Below are positions 1-12,100 of a stretch of DNA of 64,000 nucleotides, one piece after another. The stretch's first letter is position 1. Each line of letters begins with the position of its first letter. The position numbers and the translations under genes are program-made. The notes under the pieces were generated by a model. The model saw only the letters and a list, made by a program, of their open reading frames with translations. It had not been told where the DNA came from and searched no databases. This stretch comes from Sphagnum compactum. Its lineage: Eukaryota; Bryophyta; Sphagnopsida; Sphagnales. The stretch is taken from assembly GCA_965153455.1 (NCBI GenBank), contig OZ234493.1, positions 27,704,213 to 27,768,212 on the forward strand, written 5' to 3'.

Positions 1-1384
1 GTCTTGAAACTTTTGTAACATATAATATGAAGAACATATGTCGAAAAAGGCTTTACAGAAATGAGTTTCGGTAAAAGCCAAAAAATACTCAAACTTTCAT
101 GAATTTCAATCCAATTTCTACTACATGGATATGTACCACCACTAATAGCAATGGTCAAATAGATTTAAAAAGTTCTACAACAGAATTTGGCAATAGAAAA
201 ATGTGTAACTTAAAGCTTGAAGACAAGAAAAAATTCACATATGATATTTCAATATTCCAGCAAAATAAATGCAAAATTTCTAAAAACGCACTTGAGAATC
301 ATCAAGTGGTGATCTTAAGAAAAAGTCTAAGAAAAATGAAAGAGAAAATCAAAATGTCTAAAACTCTAAGTTAAATATAAATTTCAAAGCCACCATTATT
401 CATTTCACCCTAAAACCTGCCCATTGATTTGCACTTCAATGTGAATCGTTCACTTGAGAATTGTCCTATAAATAAAAATTAAAGAGTATGAAAATTGTGC
501 AAGGTAAAAAAAATCGAAATGTGGTTCTCTGTTTTAGAGGTCTAGGATTAAGGGATTATTTATTCTAGGTTTGAGTAATATGTAATTTTTTTAATGGGAT
601 ATGTGTGCATCCTCAAAGCTAAATGTTTTTATTTCAATGCATCATCTTAATTGACATTGCTTTTAATACTCCCTATGGTGTTAGTTCCACCACATTAACA
701 TGACAAGAGCTTTTCTTTAGCTCATATATATATAATATATGCCCACAATGTTGAGCAAAGAATATGGAACAAACTTGTGATAAGTTGGACAGTATTTTGA
801 GTGCACATTGCTGCCTCATTATTTGAATAGTGTAAATTCAATAATTGGTTTGTAAGAACTATTGGAGATAATTGATTTTCTTACATTTGTGAAAACCAAT
901 AACTTGAGAATTGGCTGAAATTAAGAAATACTGTTTTTATACCTTAAATGGTTCTCATAATAATAAAGAAGATGTAAAAAAACTGAGCTAGATTTGACAA
1001 CTCTATGAGAAAATCAAAACTGTCCCAACATTGATTGGTACCCCTTGCAAAACCTCCAATGATCCTTTAGAAGTTGCATGCTAATCTCTTAAAATAGGCA
1101 TGAACTCCAACATTCTATGAGTGTAGAAAAAACACACCCTTCATTTTTTTTTAAATGAGGAAAATTTAATGCCTATTTTACCACATATTATCACCTTAAA
1201 ACTCAATGACAATTCCCAGCCCACCCAGTTTCCCCTATGTCATTTAAAGTTGACAATTGCATTCTCATGTTATTTTCTTTCCTACCTGCTGTTCACAATG
1301 CCCTTTGTATTATTGTTTTGTAACCCTTAGTTCTGTCACAAACGAATGAGTGTCTTTTCATTTCTCTGTGTACTTTGTGAGATC
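1..1384. other. AT-rich intergenic DNA
   Basis: No supported gene. The one ORF at 99-374 is a lysine/serine/asparagine-rich reading of AT-rich DNA, with no recognisable domain and no conserved-looking motif. Base composition changes sharply to GC-rich near 1385, where the LINE begins. Confidence 0.6.
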
Positions 1385-1690
1385 TCCCCCAGCAGAAGAA
1401 CCCTGGGGGGTTATGCCAAGTGGAGATGTTCCTATGTTCCCATGTTCCTGTAAACAGACAGTCGTTTACATGCTTGGAGGTTCCTGTACTTAAGGGTTCT
1501 TCTGAGGTTCAGGAATGTCCTCATCATGGTTCCAGGGCTCCTCCAGAGCTCTGAGAGCTGGAGTGTTTGAGAGAAAGGAAGAGCGATGGGCTCTCCGCTT
1601 CCTGGGAGTGTTTCAGAGAGCCCCCCCCCCCCCCCCCCCCAGCTCCTCCTCCGTTTTTCTTTGTGTTTTTTTTGTCCATCCTCAGCGGTG

Positions 1691-4575
1691 ATGATGAATA
1701 TCTGCTCTGATCCAGAAGAGCAAAGGAATCTCAAGCTGAATGAGTGTCTCCTGGTTACTGACAGCATTCGGGAGGCAAGGCGCAGCGATCGCCAAGGATC
1801 CGGCAAGCTCGGAAGCGGCAAGCGGAACCCTAATGGCGATGGCGGCGACGCTTCTACCTCCCTGATGCCAAGCAGCTGGGACACCCCATCAGCAAGGGAT
1901 CTCTTTACCCTGCCGGTGCAAGATCCCGGATCGATTCCCTCTGAGACAAGCGCCCCCCTCCCGGGGAGCGCTCGCCCCCCGGAAAAAAGCTCGACTAATC
2001 GATCTCCGGCGCCCTCAGTCACTCCAAAGGAGCAGATAAAGTATTTGAAGAGAAGAGGAGAAACGCGAAAAGGCCATCTACGAAGCAAAGGCAGAACGCG
2101 CGGATTCAACTCTCAACGGCTACTTTTGTCAACAGCACCAGAGGAGGAGGAGGCGCAGCCCGACCAGCGCCCGACTGAGTTTTCTGGAAGTAGCCATCTC
2201 CCCCAAGTACCTCAGAAATCCCCCCCCTCCTTTCAGGCTCAGAGCTCTCTGTTGATGCCACCAGGAAGAGTGCCGGCTCTGTGGTGCCTAGCGCTGAGGC
2301 GGCTAAACTGACAACGAGAGAAGATCTCTTGCATGTTAGAGCCCCAGCCTCAAGCGCAAGGACCACACAGAAAAGACAAGCGGCACCCGCCGTGAGGGAA
2401 CCACCTCCTCCATCTCTGAACGCACACCCAGGCAGCGGGCCAGGAGCACCCTCCCTCTTGGGGGACGGCACCCAAGGCCCATTGCCTGTAGACTACAATC
2501 TAGAGATCGAAGCAGACTTCCCGCCAGACATGGTGCTCGATATGCAAAGGAGCGCGGCTCAAAAAGCGCGCAAAACGGTAATCGGCAGAACATTGGGAGG
2601 CAAAGCTTCCTAGAAGGACCTACAGGACTACCTCAAACTCCACCTCCCAACGCCCTTCTCAACAATAACCCTCCTAACGAGAGGATACTTTGAGATCCTC
2701 TTTGAGGATGAAGATGGAGCCAGAGCCACAAGGAAACTTGCGGCGGTGGAATGGAGCGGATGGGCTCTCTCCTTCTCAAAATACTCAGCAAACTTCAGAC
2801 CCAACGAGCAAGGGGCAGAATCGCTCCTCACGCACTTTGTCAAGGTACAATTTCCGGACCTCCACATTCAGTTTCGCTCAGCAAAAGCTCTGACCATTAT
2901 GGCCAGCAGCATAGGTGAAGTCCTTGACATAGAATCCCCTGACTCCTACATCAAGAGGCCGGCGGGGCCCATGGTCACAGTAGAGGTCAGAGATATCAGC
3001 AAACTGGCGGGGATCATCAGGATCCCCTCCATGGCTGAAGGCGCAGGCACAGGAGACACGACAACACAGAGAATCCTTTACTCTGGGCTACTGAATCAGT
3101 GTAAAAAGTGCCGAAAATTTGGGCACATGGCCAAGATCTGCCCACTCAACAGGTCCCTAGCACAAGGAGGGGGCATTCCTGCCAAGGCCCCTCCTGACCG
3201 GATCCGGAAGACAGCACCAAAGAAGACCCTTGGCGCGCAGCGCTGGAGCTCAACCGATGCCATCACGGCAGGGAACCAGCTGGGCAAGGATCGCACACAC
3301 CCAGCAAAAGGAAACCCCAACAGTGTTGAGGAAGCTGGCAGGCTAACCCACCACCTCAAGGAGCCCCAACACGCTGCCAGCAAAAACCTTGCACCCAGAG
3401 GAGGCGCAGCAAAGGAAGGAAAAATGGTGGCACCTCCCCCCGCACACGCGCTCGTTCTGGATCAAGAGAGGGCCGAACATACCACCTCCCCGCCCCACCT
3501 GCAAAAAAGGACGCAACAAGGGACCTCTCCTCTTTCAAACCACAAGTCCACCCCGAGAGCCAGGCTGAACTTTGGGATCACTGGTCCGGCAATCACCCCG
3601 GCGGATGGAAAAACCGCGAGCGACAATCCATTCGTAGAGACTGGTGAGGAAGTTCACAGAACCGATCGCCTTCAAAAGCTAAACAAGGACCTCAAGGGAG
3701 GATGGACATTCCAGGGCAGGAAAAAACTGCCGATTAGGATAGTTTCTCCTCGACAGGTTCCAACACAACACCTCTCTCACACCCCCAGACTGGCTTCCAC
3801 GCCGGGTGGAAAGAGAGGGCAAATGCACTCGGAGCTGCATCATACTTATTTTGAATCTCTAGGAATCCCAGTCCTAGCAGGTCAGGACTTTTGCAAGGCA
3901 AGAGTCTGGCCCGTTTTATTGCGAGACAAGAACGAGCGAAAGCAAATTTTAGTCCATGCGAGGAACCAAGGCCCCCCGGACCTTCCGATCAGCATCAGAG
4001 TGGCGAGCCCTCTGGAGGAAAGGTGGACCCAAGCCTCTGCCCAAGCGGATCTGGTTCTGCGCCTGGAAGCTGAACTGGAAGAGATCTTCAGGTACAAGCT
4101 TGCCGTCAGGGAATGCCTCCACCTAGAGTGGAGCTGGCAAGTAGAACCGGGCAGGGGAGGGATGGAATGTACCATCCTCACCCATATACACACAGGCACA
4201 AGCGCAATCAGCGTACAAAATAAGCGCCACCTACACTGGAAGGAAACTGATTTCATCACAGTCATGAACAATGAAGCCGAATTCGCAGCTGAGGCGCATG
4301 ACCTACTCCTCAAAAATGGGCCCTCCCGCATTGACCACCAAACATACAAGCACAAGATGGTGAGCATCCTGGCTTTGCCGCAGGCTGCCAGGAAAAGGAG
4401 GTACATAAGGCTAGACTTGGGAAGTGCTGAGCCCAACCTCACAGCTGAGGCGAACCCCCTCCAAGGTACCCAGATGGCGGAGCTCCTCAACCCGCAAAAT
4501 TCAGAGCTCGCACAGGGCAGCCTCCAGGGATCGTTCGGCCAGCAGGCCGCCCTAACTCCTCCAGCCCATGTCTGA
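1691..4575 (+). pseudogene. LINE ORF1 (RNA-binding, CCHC zinc knuckle), disabled
   Basis: ORF1 proteins of plant L1 elements bind the element RNA. The reading frame starts near ATG 1691 in a Ser/Pro-rich N-terminal part. It moves to a second frame between about 2215 and 2280, probably at the C-run near 2219-2227, and continues to a TAG at 2611-2613. It then stays open to the TGA at 4573-4575. The segment around 2560-3060 resembles the RRM-like DUF4283 region of plant LINE ORF1. A zinc knuckle of form C-x2-C-x4-H-x4-C follows at 3100-3141 (CKKCRKFGHMAKIC). The rest is a long proline/glutamine-rich tail and a basic C-terminal domain. Its stop overlaps the ORF2 start (ATGTCTGA). The exact start is uncertain because the N-terminus overlaps a C20 homopolymer. 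Confidence 0.8.
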
Positions 4576-7500
4576 GAGACCCCTGACGATCGTCTCCCTC
4601 AATGCCAGAGGGCTGGGCAAAGACTCGCCCAAACAAAAGCTTATCAAAACTTGGATCACCTCTCTCCAAAACCCGCCGCAGATCCTCCCCCTTCAGGAGC
4701 ACCATCTAGACGAGCTGGGCATCTCTAATTCAACTAAGGGACTCGAATTCTGGCAAGGCAAGGCCTTCTGGAACCCGGGAATCCCGATGGGAAACTCTCA
4801 GCGCACCAGCGCCGCGATCGCCATCCTGGCGGACAAGGCGACCGCGCCTCTAATCATGGAAAATGGAATCCTAACTGAGGGGAGAGTTCAGTACATAACT
4901 CTCCACCTCTCAGACAGCTCCGAGCTGACTATCATCAACACTTACGCACCCAGATCCTCTAGGGATAGGGCCCCGGGCCCCCTTGTGGAAAAGGATAAGT
5001 GAAGCTAAGTTCACAGCCGACCACGTTATAATAGGAGGAGACTTTAATCACCTGGAAGAAGTCGATTGCAGAGGCAGGGCGGGGGAAGAAGGATGCACAG
5101 GAGGGAGGCCGCCTCCTGGCACCACCTGACCCTGCAATACGGTCTGATGGACGCCTAGAACTTGGATAGCTTCAGAAAGATGACAAAAAAAGACTACATA
5201 TACGACAACAGGAGAGTGGGCTCAGGGTTAGCCGTCTCCAGAATAGACAAGTTTCTTGTCTCACAGGAGATCGATTTCAGAGGAGGGAAAATTGAAGTCG
5301 CTCCCTCCATAAGAAGAATTTCAAACCATCCCCCTTTAGTCATGACAATATAGGGTCGCACATCCGCCCCGCCTACAGCTACTCCCTACTTTGAGTGCTC
5401 CCTCCTAAGGGAGGAAGATAGCAGGACTGTCCTCCTCGAAGCCTGGGAAGGCACAGAGCCCCCACCCAGACACGACACCGAGTGGCTGGGCTGGCTGGAA
5501 GCAGCAATTGACAGAGTACTCAAATGCAGTACTCGCCTAGCGAAGGAAAAAAAACACGCAAAAGGAACTCGATTCAGAGCCCTACAACAGAAAATCCGCC
5601 TATCATAAATACAACTTCAAAGTGACCCTGAGGATGAAGCAGTCAGGAGCATCCTCTCGGAAGCACAAGGCCACATGGTCGACTCCCTGCAAGAACAGGT
5701 AGCCCGGAACTATCAGCTCACCGCAGCAACCTGGTTTAGGTATGGCGATACCGGCTCCAAGCAGTTCTTTGATTTCCACCGCATAGGCAGGAAAAGGACA
5801 CCGCTTAAAGAACTCACAACAGACGACGGGGAAATCACGGGCTAGGCAGACCTGGCCCACTATGTGCGCTCCTTCTATATGCACCTCTATGCCTCGGAAG
5901 CACACGCCCCCAGCACCATTGAAGCCCGGGAGGTATGCTGGGCCAGCACCCCGACCAGGGTCTCTACTGAGATGAACATCAAGTTGATCAGAGAGCTCAC
6001 TCTCAAAGAGGTCTAGGACGCCATCACGTCGATGCCAAAGGACAAAGCTCCGGGGAGCGATGGCATCCCCACTGAGTTCTTTCAAGAATTCACAAAGGAA
6101 ATAACCCCAATTCTGCTCCAAGCGTTCAGAGCTATGCTCAGCACGGGGGCGACCTCTAAGCTGATCAACAAAGGTCTCATAACCTTAATCCCCAAGTCTA
6201 GAGACCATGCCAGACTAGGTAACTGGCGCCTGATAACCCTGTTAGGTAGTCCTTACAAGATCCTGGCCAAAATGCTTGCTAGGCGACTCCAAGTTTTCCT
6301 TCCAAGCATAGTCAGGCCCAGCCAGACCGGGTTTGTGGAGGGGAGGAATATCCTCGACAACACCTTCCTGGCGTAGGAGGCCCTGGACTGGGCTGAGGAG
6401 AGTGACCAGGACCTGGTCCTGTTATTTTTGGATTTTGAGAAAGCCTTCGACAGGATCGAGTGGGGATTCCTGTTCGAAGCCTTGGCTAAGCTTGGATTCT
6501 GCAACCAGTGGATCCACTAGGTGCGTTCCCTGTACCACTCGTTCTCATCGACGATCGAGCTCAACGGGGTGGTGGGGAGCAGCTTCCCCCTTGCCAGGTC
6601 AGTTAGGCAGGGGTGCCCGCTTGACCCCTATCTCTTTATCCTGGCCACGGATGTGCTCGGGCACATGTTAGATGACCAACGCTTTGGGGTGGAGGGTCTG
6701 TCCCTCCCGAGAGGAGGACGCATCATAGACCAGACCTTTGCGGACGATACCGCGCTCTACCTACAAGGCTCACGCTCTAACATGGATAGGGCTCAAAGAG
6801 TCCTGAACCTTTTCTGCAAGGCTTCGGGAGCTAAAGTAAACTCGAACAAGACGGCCGCGATATGGGCCAGCAGAAGAAGCAAAAATTGGGAATGGGGCCA
6901 GGAGGTGGGACTCCAATGGGTCCCGGAAGGCAAAGGGGTGAGATACTTGGGAATCCAGGTTGGATTCCATCTCCCCCCGGAAGCCAACTTTGCCAAAATG
7001 CTAATCGCGCTCAAGGGCAAGCTCATCAACTGGAGCACTTGCCGCCTCTCCCTAGCAGGGAGGATCCTGGTGGCGAACCAGGTGCTCCTAGCTTCCATGT
7101 GGTACCTGGCTGCGTGCTGGAATCCAAATCCTAGGATGTGCAGCCAGGTCTGAGGGGTCATGAGAAACTTCATATGGGGTGGGAAGGCCACCAACGCCAG
7201 AGCAAAGGTAAAGTGGGATACCCTAGTCCTCCCGACCACCAAGGGAGGGCTAGGGATCATCGACCCAAAAACCCAGTCGGAAGCATTCCTAGCAAAGCTC
7301 CTCATCAGGGGCCTCGCACCAGGAGGCGAACCCTGGAAGGAGCTCCTGAGGCACAAAGTCGACCAGGTCAGATTCTCGGTCCATGGCTCGGGCCCCAACA
7401 CCCAGGACATAAACTGGCTGTTTTCAGCCCCCAAACTCAAAAGACCACCGTGCTCCTTGTGGAAGAGCATACTAGGCGCCTGGTTGAGCGTGAGGCCGGG

Positions 7501-8932
7501 TCTGTGCAAATCAAAACCGACTAACATCGCGGAGTTGCTCAGGCAGCCGGTATTCGGGAACCCCCTCATCACCAACGCTTAAAGCAGACCCCTTGGACTC
7601 AGCGGCAGAAGCGAAAGAAACGCGCTCGCCAGCGCCGGCTGCACCAGGGTCAGGGACTTCTGGGACCCCGAGTTGCAAGAGTGGAAAGGCCTCTCTGCAC
7701 TTGGGGTGAGCTTCCACCCCGCCAACAGGCAGAACAAAGACCTCATCATCACCAGTATTCCATGGAACCCAGCCACCTTCAACAGCAGGCCGTAGGTGGG
7801 GGACTGGGTCAGCAAGAGGGAAGCTCACATGAATGTCTCGCATGAATGGGTCTATCAGATAACGGAAGCAACCCAAACCATGGCCAGCGCCAAGGAGTTC
7901 AGAAAATCCTCTCCTGCCGGTCGCATCCAAGCCACCAGCACTCAGAACATCTTTATCCCCTTGGAGGGATATGAGCCTGTCAGAGTGCTTGCCCATGATG
8001 GACATGGAGCAACGCTCAGGCCCGCCAAAAACCTGCTGCTCCCAGGTAAAAAACCCCCCATCTACTGGATTTTCGAAACTGGTTTCATTTCTGACCTCCC
8101 ATGGGACCCCGGAGATTGGCATTAGCAGAAAGCGCAAAACATGGGAGATGCCCCCTTCTTCGGCTACTCTACCAAGAGAGGGTACCAAAACGCCAGGAAA
8201 ATCCAGCACACCCCCAACATCATCTCCTTCATCCAACGTTTAAATCTGTGCAACTCCACGGTCGCTCAAATCATCGTGAGGATGTGGCACAACGCCCGCC
8301 CGTGGAAAGTCGGGGCACTCACCTGGCTAACCCTCAACAACGGTCTACCGGTGGGCACTTGGCTTCAAACGATGGGAATCCAAGCCCTTTGCAAAGGCTG
8401 CGAGCAAGGACTCCCGGAATCCGCTCAACACTGCCTCATGGACTGCCTTCCTGCTCAAATGGCGTGGAAAGCCTTCCTCCGAGTCTGGGAGGAGTGGGAG
8501 GCGCCCAACCGCCTCGCCATCACCTGGCCCTTTGTGCTCCTCGATGAAGCTGTGTTTGAGGAGGAGGACGACCCCCCGGACCTCCACTGTTACCACACTG
8601 GTGGATTCTCCTACTGAAGGCAACCTCTCGACATCCTAAGGAGCTTCCTCCTCTTCTACCTCTGGTCCGAAAGATGCCGAAGGCATTTTGACGACCAGTA
8701 CTCTCTCAAGAGAGTCTTACTCCAGGCCTGGGAGGCTACTGCCGAGGTCGGCATGGCCTCCTGGAAGGCCATTAGATCTTCTTACCAGAGTCGAGATAAG
8801 AACATTCAGAGTTGTATCAAAAAAGCCTTTAAGGCTGAATGGCTTCACGGCCACATCTTTGGGGAGGGCGGGTCTGCCATTTCGCAGCACTTGCTCCCCC
8901 CCTTGGATTTCCTCAATTTCTCTAATGACTGA
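4568..8932 (+). pseudogene. LINE ORF2: endonuclease, reverse transcriptase, zf-RVT, disabled
   Basis: The polyprotein nicks target DNA and reverse-transcribes the element RNA. The start at 4568 begins with an APE-type endonuclease (SLNARGLG near 4600; GGDFN at 5034-5048). After two compensating frameshifts (near 4965-4986 and 5095-5115) one frame runs to 8932. Reverse transcriptase is clear: the KAPGSDGIPTEFF block near 6045, LLFLDFEKAFDR near 6430, QGCPLDPYLF near 6610 and catalytic FADD at about 6737-6748. A zf-RVT-like region follows near 8280-8500. Twelve in-frame stops lie at 5156, 5351, 5606, 5843, 6014, 6374, 6518, 7151, 7580, 7793, 8123 and 8615. The frame still looks coding for about 60 codons after TGA 8930-8932, so that stop may also be secondary and the true end may be near 9114. 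Confidence 0.88.
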
Positions 8933-9114
8933 TGGGGCTGTTGCCTCCCTCCCCGCAAGGGGTTCACCTCTGAGGTTCAGGAACACTGTGGGGCTCACGC
9001 CGTCAGGTGGCCCTCCCTCGCAAGTACCCGCTTGTACAGAAACCTCTTCTATGACATAATAACCTCAGGGGTGGGCATTCTGTTGTGTGAAATGCCTTGT
9101 GTAGGGACCACACA

Positions 9115-12100
9115 GTGAGAAATTGTGTTTCATCATTTCCTGCCATACGAGCAGGAGGCTCCACTGTACAAAAAGGAGGCCCACTTTGCTCATGCACCCC
9201 TGCCAAGGCATCAACCTACACAGACATATCTCAAAAGATTTTCCAGTTGAATTTTGGAGTTGACAACACTACAATCTTGCAGGCCCATCGTGTACTCTTA
9301 CATGGTTTGGCGTTCTGAAACTTTCTCAAAAATCTTGACTATGTTCAAGTGTCCGTACTTGCATTCTAGGAACAGATCATAGTCAAGATTTCTGAGAAAA
9401 TTTGCTGACATGGCATTCACTTATAGGCTCTAAGCAGAGCCATCTAGACCTTGTAACCTGGCTGTTCTTATCAGCCCCATAAAGTAGGTCCGTCAATAAC
9501 CAAAAATTGCTAAAATATCTAGTTCTTAGAACCAATCTTTACTACCATACCCTAGGGTCAGCTTCCACATTGACAAGATGAATATTTACATTTTTTCAAA
9601 AAATTAATTAAAAATCTCTTATCATTATTATTATTGTTATTATTATTATTCATGATCTAAGGCTATGATATTGTTATATGAGCAGTGAAATTATTCAGAT
9701 TGTAGGCTGCAATAATTATGATGGTTTTCCACACCTCAGATTCCTATTGCCACACAAATTTATTTTGCTATTTTAAGGATTATTTAATGATAAACTGGCC
9801 CTTGGGCAAAGTAGTTTTCTTCTTCTGTTTTCTAAGTTTTGTTTTGTTATGTAGGATCTGAAGCCAGAACTCGTCAGTGGTAAACACGGTCCAATGAGCC
9901 ACATTCTTGTGTGTGAAATTTTGCCAAATTGTGACATAGATCCAAATTTGCCATAACAAGATTCTATTATTTTAAAAGAACAATTTGCCAATTCCTTTTT
10001 TTGGCCTAAATTGCCAGGATTCTATCTCAGGCTGGAACACAAAGCCAAAAAAAAGGAGGATCCTTAATATTTTCAACATTCATATTTTGGAATAGACAAA
10101 TTTGGCTAAATCTTCTTATGGTTGATTACAACACCAGACATTTGAAAAATAATCCGTGCACCCAATGTGTTGAATTCAATATTGCATTGGAAAAACTTTT
10201 TTAGCTGGCTACCCCAAATGTTTTCTTTTGTGGTGAATTTTCAGGTCCTAGCAAAGAAAAAAAAGAAAAAATTGGAAATATTTTGTTGCGTGTTTCCTTG
10301 ATTTTTGGGGGAAAAAGTACATTTTTCAATGAAATTTTTTAGCAACATTTGCCATATCTAGACATTTTTCTAATCTGAGAGCAGTTAGTCGCCAGATTTT
10401 GACTATTTGCCATTTCTAGAATCCATTTCTAAGAAAGTTGTTGCCATCAATGTGCAACAATAAAAATCTGAAATTAAGGACGCTAGGTCAGATATAAAGA
10501 AACTGGTGATCCCAGCCAGTTGCATGAAAAACATCTAAGAACTGGCAGTTTTCATGAAAGAGCCTGCAAAGAACCGATGGTCATAAAGGTGAATTTTGAA
10601 ACTTTCAGAATTTTTGAGAACCAGGGTTATATACCAAATCCAGTTGTCTGGAATTTTTCACCCCTGTGTAACTGGGTATACATGGGGTTGATGCCTGGTG
10701 GTGGGTATCTTTGGTAGATTCTAATAACCGTATAACAATGCTTACTTTACTTGTTGTGGGTAAAAGTTTGTATTAAATTTTGTGGGATAACTCATACTAA
10801 TATGTTGGTAGAGACCAGTGTTTTTTTTTTCCCCCCAATTTTGTGATGTTATTACATTCGCAATCATTTGCAAGGAGATTTAGCCATGTTTGGCTATAGA
10901 CCAGCTAGGAAGAAGAAATTTAGTAAAAAAAAAAAATGCTGGCTACTTGCTGTAACAATGTGTAGAAAAACATGGCAAATTTTTAGATTTTTTTCCAAAT
11001 TTTGGCAATTTCTTAAAAGGAATATTCAATAGATTTTATTTATTTTTGGAAACGAAATTCACTACAAAGAAAAGTGATGGTAGAGACATAACCAACAATG
11101 TGCTATAACCAAAGAAAGGAAACATTAAGAAAAAAACATTTGGCTTTCATGCTTCATCCTAAAGACTAAATTTAACCACAAATTAGTGGCTACTTGAACA
11201 TATGAACCATCACCGCATGGTTGCACCTAGAATGAAACCTTAATAGTCCACTAGTGTTAGGTAGATATCACTTCTATTATCAAATTGTGCCAAATATATG
11301 GACAATTCTTTCGAAATCCAAACTAGGTGAAAGGGGGGCCATTTAGCTTAAGGACTATGGACTATGTTCTTACATAGTTATTAAAAGTAAAATATTTTGT
11401 AAAATCTAGTTAAAATCATGATTTACAAACCAACATTTAATTAAAAAAAATTCTTATGACCCAAAAAGATATTGCATTCTAATGTAATGGTGTACATATT
11501 TTTTTCACCTTTTCATTTTCAACTAATTTCAAGTCTTTTAAAAATTCCTTTAAGCAATGCAAAATAGTAGTTACATTATCTTAAAAGTGTTTTTGAATAT
11601 CCCATATTCATTCTATTCATTTCAAACTTTGTCAAATGTTCCCATGATACATCAAGTCTTGAAAATATTGATGTAAAACTTTATTCAAAAATTTCAACAT
11701 TAACTTAAATAACCATTTACCACAATAAAAATTAAACAATGATTATGTCTTGAAGTGTCTTCTTAAACCCAAATTCAAACCCCTCTTAGGCATCCATTGG
11801 AAATGATCATGACATGTATTTATAGATAGAAAGAATCAACAAAGTAGTTCAACTTAAGTGAACCCCACTAGACCTAATTGAAACCTAAACTAAACATAAC
11901 CAAAACCTAAACAAATGTAATTGAAACATAATTGAGCCAAATTGAAACTTAAACCAAACCTTATCAAAACAAAACTAAATGTCATCAAAACTCTACCAAA
12001 GCTCAATTAAACCATCCAAAAAGCAATTAAAACATAACATAGGCAAAGCTAGTTGAAATCTAACTTAATACCTTTTAAAAATATAAGCTAACAAAAATGA

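Larger units (their letters stand above)
1385..9114 (+). mobile_element. L1-type LINE retrotransposon, decayed
   Basis: A GC-rich block with sharp borders in AT-rich surroundings. It contains, in order, a 5' leader, ORF1 (RRM-like region plus a CCHC knuckle) and ORF2 (APE endonuclease, reverse transcriptase, C-terminal zinc-binding region). This is the layout of plant L1-clade LINEs. The 5' border is placed where the composition changes. The 3' border lies after the last coding-like codons near 9060-9114; I see no poly(A) tail and could not define a target-site duplication. The leader holds a run of 20 C at 1621-1640. The copy has 13 premature stops and about three frameshifts, so it cannot encode active proteins, but its length suggests a full-length insertion rather than a 5'-truncated one. 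Confidence 0.9.

Noticed and set aside
99-374. 91-codon ORF at the left edge
   Set aside because: AT-rich, biased composition, no domain, no neighbouring signals.
1432-2867. Several long ORFs on the - strand of the LINE
   Set aside because: Shadows of GC-rich ORF1 in other frames; no independent features.
9065-9085. GGGCATTCTGTTGT shared between 9067 and 22015, considered as a link between the LINE end and the inversion breakpoint
   Set aside because: A 14-bp match is expected by chance several times in a window of this size.
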